A DNA stretch of 24,675 nucleotides. Source: CAG-877 sp963589235. GTDB lineage: Bacteria > Bacillota_I > Bacilli_A > RF39 > UBA660. Both the position numbers and the translations under genes were made by a program. This document shows positions 19,926-24,675 of the stretch, piece by piece. The DNA lies in NCBI GenBank assembly GCA_963589235.1, contig CAVAJX010000028.1, forward strand, positions 1 to 24,675. Direction: 5' to 3'. Position 1 is the stretch's first letter; every line of letters begins with the position of its first letter. The notes under the pieces are model-generated. The model saw only the letters and a list, made by a program, of their open reading frames with translations. It had not been told where the DNA came from and did no database searches.

Positions 19926-20402
19926 ATGCAGAAGGTTTATGTTGGTAAAGTAGTTGGTACTCATGGTATTAAAGGGGAAATTAGAATAATTAGTGATTTT
20001 CAATTTAAAGATAAAGTATTTGTTGTTGGTAATAGTTTGATTATTAATGATAAAGATTATGTAATAAGAAGTTATAGAAAACATAAGAATTTTGACATGG
20101 TTACTTTAAATGATTATAATGATATTAATGAAGCTTTATTTTTAGTTAGAAATAAAGTTTATTTTGATAAAGAAAAGTTAAATTTGAGTAATGAAGAAGT
20201 ATTAGATGAAGATTTACTTGAATTTAAAGTTATTGATCAAGATGGAAGAGTTGGAAAAGTAGTGGAAGTCTTTTTAGCTTCTCCTACCAATAAAATTATT
20301 AGAGTTATGTTTGATAAGGAATATTTAATACCAGTTTATTCACCTATGTTAAAGTCTATTGATAAGAGTAATAAATGTATTTATGTAGATATATTAGATT
20401 AG
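19926..20402 (+). CDS. rimM: 16S rRNA processing protein RimM
   Basis: RimM helps assemble the 30S head around S19. The 158-residue protein has the N-terminal domain start KVYVGKVVGTHGIKGEIRI and a PRC-barrel C-terminal domain with RVGKVVEVF and YLIPVYSPMLKSID. The length is close to the usual 165-175. It starts two bases after the preceding stop and is followed by trmD, the standard order. Confidence 0.95.
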   Translation: MQKVYVGKVVGTHGIKGEIRIISDFQFKDKVFVVGNSLIINDKDYVIRSYRKHKNFDMVTLNDYNDINEALFLVRNKVYFDKEKLNLSNEEVLDEDLLEFKVIDQDGRVGKVVEVFLASPTNKIIRVMFDKEYLIPVYSPMLKSIDKSNKCIYVDILD

Positions 20403-20417
20403 TAAAGGAGGTTTTTT

Positions 20418-21083
20418 ATGAGAATTGATATTCTTACATTGTTTCCAGATATGTTTAAGAATGTATTTGAAGAGTCTATTGTTAAAAGAGCTCAGGAATT
20501 AGGAAAACTTGAAATTAATATTGTTAACTTTAGAGATTATACTGATGATCCTCATAAAAAAGTTGATGATACTCCTTACGGTGGTGGAGCAGGTATGGTA
20601 CTTACTTGTCAGCCAATATTTGACTGTGTTAATGCTTTAAAAACAGATGATACAAAAGTTATTTTACTTACTCCTGATGGAGTTTTGTATAAACAAAAAC
20701 AGGCATATGATTTGTCAAAAGAAAAACATTTAATAATTATTTCAGGTCATTATGAAGGTTTTGATGAAAGAATTAGAAGTATATGTGATTTAGAAATTAG
20801 TATAGGTGATTATGTTTTAACAGGTGGTGAAATAGCTTCAATGGTTTTAGTTGATTCTATTGCGAGATTAATTCCAGGTGTTATTACAGAAGAGTCTCAT
20901 ATTAATGATTCATTTAATGATAATTTACTTGATTATCCTACATATACAAAACCAAGAATATATAATGGTATGGAAGTTCCTGAAGTGTTACTATCAGGGG
21001 ATCATAAAAAGATAAAAGAGTATAGAGAGCAAGAAAGTTTGAAAAGGACACTTGAAAGAAGACCCGATTTATTAAATAAGTAG
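20418..21083 (+). CDS. trmD: tRNA (guanine-N1)-methyltransferase TrmD
   Basis: TrmD makes m1G37 in tRNAs and prevents frameshifting. The 221-residue protein carries DILTLFPDMF, DDTPYGGGAGMVL, the knot segment ISGHYEGFDERI and GDYVLTGGEIASMVLVD, then the C-terminal SGDHKKIKEYRE. It is slightly shorter than the E. coli form, which is usual for Bacillota. AAAGGAGG precedes the ATG. The gene after trmD is normally rplS (L19), but here it is an unidentified protein. Confidence 0.97.
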   Translation: MRIDILTLFPDMFKNVFEESIVKRAQELGKLEINIVNFRDYTDDPHKKVDDTPYGGGAGMVLTCQPIFDCVNALKTDDTKVILLTPDGVLYKQKQAYDLSKEKHLIIISGHYEGFDERIRSICDLEISIGDYVLTGGEIASMVLVDSIARLIPGVITEESHINDSFNDNLLDYPTYTKPRIYNGMEVPEVLLSGDHKKIKEYREQESLKRTLERRPDLLNK

Positions 21084-21093
21084 GTGAAGTTTT

Positions 21094-21546
21094 ATGTATT
21101 CTATTAGTAGAAAAAAAGTAGTTAAAAAGAAATGGAAGTTTAAGGATTTTGAAAGTTTGTGTAATTTAGATGGATTTTTGATGCCTTCTTCTAGAAATGG
21201 ATTTAATATTTGTGATCAAAAGATTACGCATATTAATGTTGTTGATACTGAACTAGCAAAACCTATAGTGCGTAAATTTGTATCTACAAAATATAAAAAA
21301 TTAATCAAAACTTTAACAGAATTATTGATAAGTGATGATGATTCAGGTGATACTTTTAGACTAGCTCTTGATAAGATAGAAAAGTTTAGAATGGAAGTAA
21401 AAAATAGGTATCGCAGATTTTTAGAACAAAAAGAATTAGAAATAATGGCTAAACAGTTGAGTGCCTTGCAAAAACAGGCTAAACTTGAATTTGCTGAATT
21501 ACAAAATAATTTGTTAAGTATGAATGAAATGGGAAAAGGTAAATAA
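21094..21546 (+). CDS. Unidentified 150-residue basic helical protein
   Basis: I do not recognise a family. The N-terminus is very basic (SRKKVVKKKWKFKDF). A short segment has FLMPSSRNGFNICDQ, and the second half is a long helix rich in Lys, Glu, Leu and Gln (about 100-145) that looks like a coiled coil. There is no membrane segment. It lies 10 bases after trmD, in the place of rplS, and ends in a terminator. A nucleic-acid or ribosome-associated role is possible from charge and context only. TAGGTGAAG before the ATG is the ribosome site. Confidence 0.75.
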   Translation: MYSISRKKVVKKKWKFKDFESLCNLDGFLMPSSRNGFNICDQKITHINVVDTELAKPIVRKFVSTKYKKLIKTLTELLISDDDSGDTFRLALDKIEKFRMEVKNRYRRFLEQKELEIMAKQLSALQKQAKLEFAELQNNLLSMNEMGKGK

Positions 21547-21552
21547 TTATAT

Positions 21553-21583
21553 AAGAAGTTTTGTGATATTACTTCTTTTTATT
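21553..21583 (+). terminator. Terminator of the rimM-trmD operon
   Basis: AAGAAGT (21553-21559) pairs with ACTTCTT (21571-21577) with an 11-nt loop and a T run interrupted by one A. Confidence 0.7.
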
Positions 21584-21601
21584 TAGAAAGGGCTATTACT
21601 G

Positions 21602-22336
21602 ATGCGACGATATAAACTAAATAGAAAAGTACAGATTTATTTGTTAAGTATTTTTATAGTTGTTTTTACGGGACTTATAGTTAAAAATTATTTTAGTTTT
21701 AAGATTAAGAATGTAGAGTTATTAGAAAATAGTAATGTTTCATATAAAGTGTATTTAAAAAATAGTACTTTTTTTGAGGGTAATGATAAAAAACAATATA
21801 ACTTTAATATGATAGATAAAATAAAAGCTAAATTTAATTATGATGTTAGTTTTAATAAATATGTTAGATATTCTTCTAAATATTTTTTAAAGGCTAATAT
21901 TGTTACAACGGATAGTCAAGGTAAGATACTTAATAATAATTCTACAAGAATTACTGATGAGATAGATGTTAAAGATACTGGATTTAAAATTGATTTTTCT
22001 AAGAATATAGAGATTAATTATGAACAGTATTATGGTTATGGAAAGACAATTAAAAGTAATTTTCCAACTGCGTCTAATGTTTTATTGAAAATTACTTTAT
22101 ATGTTGATTTATTTGATGAGAAATTAGAACTTTCGTCTTTAGAAATTCCATTAAATGATGGGATGATAGAAATTAAAGATAATAATATTAATGATAGAAA
22201 AAATAGTAAAAATGCTTATTGTTCTAGATGTTTTGGTTGGATAAGTATAGTCTGGTTTATTTTAGATATTGGTAGTATTGTTCTTTTAGTAAGGACATTT
22301 ATTGAATATAAAAAAGATGATATAGAGGTTATTTAG
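21602..22336 (+). CDS. Two-helix membrane protein with external beta domain
   Basis: This 244-residue protein has one N-terminal membrane helix (about residues 12-30), an external region of about 180 residues with alternating beta strands and many Asn, Lys and Tyr, and a second membrane helix (about 212-232, after CSRCFGW). The plan resembles the DUF5305 type found near signal peptidase genes, but I cannot confirm the family from motifs. No enzyme motif is visible. The start has only a weak ribosome site (GAAAGG, 12 bases upstream). The 60 bases after it hold no clear terminator. Confidence 0.75.
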   Translation: MRRYKLNRKVQIYLLSIFIVVFTGLIVKNYFSFKIKNVELLENSNVSYKVYLKNSTFFEGNDKKQYNFNMIDKIKAKFNYDVSFNKYVRYSSKYFLKANIVTTDSQGKILNNNSTRITDEIDVKDTGFKIDFSKNIEINYEQYYGYGKTIKSNFPTASNVLLKITLYVDLFDEKLELSSLEIPLNDGMIEIKDNNINDRKNSKNAYCSRCFGWISIVWFILDIGSIVLLVRTFIEYKKDDIEVI

Positions 22337-22397
22337 TTAAAAAAACATAAAAACTGGTAAAATTAGGCTATTTTTTAATGTATTTTTGTAGTTTACA

Positions 22398-22426
22398 TTG
22401 AAGTATTTGGTTTTTTATGGTATAAT
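22398..22426 (+). promoter_or_regulatory. Promoter of the AMP-forming ligase gene
   Basis: TTGAAG (22398-22403), a 17-base spacer and TATAAT (22421-22426) with TG one base before it (extended -10). Confidence 0.85.
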
Positions 22427-22454
22427 ATGCACTACTTAAGGGGAGTTGTTTTAT

Positions 22455-24437
22455 ATGGATATTAATTATGAAGAATTTAGAAAAAAACATGGGTATGTTT
22501 TAAATCCTGCCAAAAGTTTTAAACTTTCTAAGGATTTTCCGTCTATTAAAAGAAAACATGTTAAGAGTCGAAAAAGAACATCTAAAGCATTGAGAGAGAT
22601 AGATGAGAAAAGTTCTTGGTCATGGTATGATGAGGTAAAAAAGAGACATGAGTCACTAATGGATAAACCTATGACATTTTACAGAGGTAATGAAAAAACT
22701 GGAACTCAAGTGTTTGAAGAAGCAGATATGTTAGCAAAAGCACTAATGGCAAAAGGTATCACTAAAGGTGATAATATAATGGCCTGTATGTCCAATGTTC
22801 CAGAAGTGTTAACCTTAATGTTAGCAGCTAACAAATGCGGAGCTATTGTTAATTTCATGGGTGCTGATTTTGATAAGGAATTTATTAAACAAATATTTTC
22901 TAAAAATAGTAAAAAGGTATTTATAGGTACTGATGATAAATTTGAGAAGATATCTTCTGTTGTTGAAGATGCTAATTTTGATAATGTTATTTTAGTATCT
23001 TTAACTGATTCTTTAGAAAATGGTGTAGATCCATACTATGAATATGATAAGGATTTTTATACATTTGAAAATAAGGTTCCAAAGTTTAAGAGTCAAAATG
23101 ACAAAATTGTTACTTTATCTCAATTTAGTTCTTATGGTAAAGATTTTACTGGTGAGTTTCCAGAGGTTGGTATAGATGATGGATTTACTATAACTTATAC
23201 TTCAGGTTCTACTAAAATCGGTTGGCCAAAGGAGATTTTACATAGTAGTAGACCTTATATTTCTATTGCTAGATTTCATGATCCAGACTTATCTAGAATG
23301 CCAGCAATGCGTAATATGCGCGGTTTAGCTCATATTCCTACTCATTCTAATACTAATTTGGCTTCTTCAATTTCTGATACTTTATGTCAAAAATGTACTG
23401 TGGCATTTGAGCCAATATATGATAAAGACTTTTTTAGATATAGTTTAGCTATTAATGAACCAGGATTTGTTCCTGCAACTAGAAGTTTTTTAGTTAATAC
23501 ATTTAAAAATTTCAAAAATGATCCTAAATTGGCCGGAAAAGATTTATCTTATATTTTAAATATTGTTTCTGTTGGTGAAGATATTTCAGCTAATGAAATA
23601 AAATATATTGATTCCAAATTAAAAGAACTAAATTCAGGATGTTCACTAATTCCTCGTCCTATTGGTCCTATTACTTTGTCTGTTGGTGGTGGTAACTGTG
23701 AACATGGTGGCTTATTCTTTACTTTGTTTAAATCTACTCGTGATAAACTTTCAAGAAAAGAAACTGGTATGATTCCTTTCCAACTTGCAGATATTGCAGT
23801 TCTTAGAGAGGATGGTACTGAATGTGGATATAATGAATATGGTAAATTAGTTGCTAATTCTTTTTGTACAATGAAGGGATATGTTGATAATCCAGAAGCT
23901 AATGAGGCTTTTCATCTAACAGATGCCTATGGCAGAGTATGGGGTAATTGTGATGTTTGGGCTTATATAAATGATAATGGAAATGTTGTTATGAAAGGTA
24001 GATATTCTAATGTTGTCCCATTAAAAGATGGAACAGTTGTGCCAATGTTTTTTGTAGGCGATACTATGATGGATGATAACAATTCAATATTATCTTGTGA
24101 GGTTGTTAAACCAATTGACTCTGATCATGACTGCTTAGTTGCTTATATTGAAAAACAACCTGATTTTGATTATCCTGATGAATTTGTATTATTTAATGCT
24201 GAAAGAAGATGTAGAGAAGCTTTTCCAGATGAATTAAGTGATAAGATCTTATTTAGAATGTGTGATCATGAAAATCCATATCCATTAACTAAAAGTGGAA
24301 AGAGAAGTGTAGGTGTATTAGAAAAAGCTGGTATTGATGAATTTTGCGTTAAGCCAGATTTAACAACACTTAGATTAGTGCCTGCTACTGAGTATTTGAG
24401 TTCTGATAAAGCAAAATCTTTATCATTACAAAAATAG
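22455..24437 (+). CDS. AMP-forming acyl ligase (ANL superfamily)
   Basis: This 660-residue adenylate-forming enzyme activates a carboxylate with ATP, probably as acyl-CoA or acyl-enzyme. The P-loop motif is YTSGSTKIGWPKE (from residue 248). A glycine-rich segment GGGNCEHGG, the hinge region (WAYINDNGNVVMKGR) and the C-terminal catalytic Lys in PLTKSGKRS (Lys613) are present. The usual TGD motif at A7 is replaced by WGNCDVW. The N-terminal 70 residues are basic and not part of the core fold. The substrate cannot be told; no acyl carrier or thioesterase gene is nearby. ATG 22455 follows AAGGGGAG (22438-22445); a TTG at 22446 sits too close to that site. Confidence 0.88.
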   Translation: MDINYEEFRKKHGYVLNPAKSFKLSKDFPSIKRKHVKSRKRTSKALREIDEKSSWSWYDEVKKRHESLMDKPMTFYRGNEKTGTQVFEEADMLAKALMAKGITKGDNIMACMSNVPEVLTLMLAANKCGAIVNFMGADFDKEFIKQIFSKNSKKVFIGTDDKFEKISSVVEDANFDNVILVSLTDSLENGVDPYYEYDKDFYTFENKVPKFKSQNDKIVTLSQFSSYGKDFTGEFPEVGIDDGFTITYTSGSTKIGWPKEILHSSRPYISIARFHDPDLSRMPAMRNMRGLAHIPTHSNTNLASSISDTLCQKCTVAFEPIYDKDFFRYSLAINEPGFVPATRSFLVNTFKNFKNDPKLAGKDLSYILNIVSVGEDISANEIKYIDSKLKELNSGCSLIPRPIGPITLSVGGGNCEHGGLFFTLFKSTRDKLSRKETGMIPFQLADIAVLREDGTECGYNEYGKLVANSFCTMKGYVDNPEANEAFHLTDAYGRVWGNCDVWAYINDNGNVVMKGRYSNVVPLKDGTVVPMFFVGDTMMDDNNSILSCEVVKPIDSDHDCLVAYIEKQPDFDYPDEFVLFNAERRCREAFPDELSDKILFRMCDHENPYPLTKSGKRSVGVLEKAGIDEFCVKPDLTTLRLVPATEYLSSDKAKSLSLQK

Positions 24438-24459
24438 AATTATTTTGTGTTAGATATTA

Positions 24460-24493
24460 AAAAAATATGTTTCAATGTTGGAACATATTTTTT
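24460..24493. terminator. Terminator after the ligase gene
   Basis: AAAAAATATGTTTC (24460-24473) pairs with GGAACATATTTTTT (24480-24493) in a 14-bp stem with one G-U pair and loop AATGTT. A- and T-rich arms make it usable in both directions. Confidence 0.85.
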
Positions 24494-24518
24494 ATATGTT
24501 TTTCGTTGTTACTGTATC

Positions 24519-24547
24519 TGGACTTTTTAGACTTTTTTTGATATAAT
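24519..24547 (+). promoter_or_regulatory. Promoter of the last, partial gene
   Basis: TGGACT (24519-24524, weak), a 17-base spacer and TATAAT (24542-24547) with TG at 24539-24540 (extended -10). Confidence 0.6.
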
Positions 24548-24571
24548 TTTTGATAGTGTAGGGTGATGCGT

Positions 24572-24675
24572 GTGACTATTGGTTTGATTTTTCCGTTGTG
24601 TGCTTTATTTTTCTCAGTATTATTAATTATTGTATACTTTGCTAAGAGTAGACTTGATAATTATGAGAATAAAAT
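24572..24675 (+). CDS. Membrane protein N-terminus, cut by the window edge
   Basis: The first 34 residues are visible and then the window ends. They form one membrane helix (FPLCALFFSVLLIIVYFAK) followed by a polar stretch (SRLDNYENK). The start is GTG at 24572, six bases after AGGGTG (24560-24565); an ATG at 24566 touches that site and is less likely. An opening helix followed by YFAKSR and an Asn/Glu-rich turn would suit the first segment of a polytopic sensor kinase, but this is too little to assign. Confidence 0.6.
   Translation, partial: MTIGLIFPLCALFFSVLLIIVYFAKSRLDNYENK

Noticed and set aside
1..24675. CRISPR arrays, insertion sequences or prophage genes
   Set aside because: No regularly spaced direct repeats, transposase or integrase motifs, or terminal inverted repeats with target duplications were seen.

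Overview
The window is a gene-dense, very AT-rich chromosomal segment of a Bacillota bacterium, most likely class Bacilli. The gene orders yqfC-yqfD-(vanZ)-ybeY-dgkA-cdd-era-yqzL-recO, infC-rpmI-rplT, rpsB-tsf and rimM-trmD are typical of that phylum. TGA is used as a stop codon (yqfD, the small peptide genes, yqzL), so this is not a TGA-Trp mollicute. yqfC, yqfD and an sspI-type spore-protein gene suggest an endospore former or a recent descendant of one. The single-chain glycyl-tRNA synthetase and the drifted versions of several conserved proteins suggest an uncultured host-associated lineage, but I cannot name a taxon.

Layout. 1-250: a tRNA-Arg(UCU) gene with its own promoter and terminator. 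276-3412: an accessory island with a structured RNA that looks like an attenuator, a C39-peptidase ABC exporter, a small membrane accessory protein, a double-glycine peptide (2956-3096), a second small peptide and a small basic membrane protein. It reads as a compact bacteriocin or peptide-pheromone locus. 3430-8752: rpsU, then the sporulation and housekeeping run from yqfC to recO, with a VanZ-family gene where phoH and the 7TM-HD gene sit in Bacillus. 8779-11703: a very short glycine-type T-box leader, then a LOG-family gene that appears to start at ATT, glycyl-tRNA synthetase and a divergent YlmD/PgeF-like protein. 11891-15474: the infC-rpmI-rplT operon behind an attenuating L20-type leader, then rpsB and tsf. 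15496-17074: a thioredoxin-like lipoprotein without a CxxC motif and an unidentified membrane-anchored protein.

17121-17640 is a 0.5-kb non-housekeeping patch. It holds a candidate type I toxin-antitoxin module (a 22-residue hydrophobic peptide on the minus strand facing a roughly 114-nt plus-strand RNA) and a second putative structured RNA just before frr. 17644-24437: frr, sspI (minus strand), a YgjP-like metallopeptidase, a TrmH-family methyltransferase, rimM, trmD, two unidentified proteins and an AMP-forming ligase. A partial gene for a membrane protein runs off the right edge.

The main points to follow up are the bacteriocin-like island and its pseudoknot RNA, the type I toxin-antitoxin candidate, matching SAP/Rho_N-like tails on ribosomal proteins L20 and S2, the miniature glycine T-box, and two genes that start at ATC or ATT (infC and the LOG gene).
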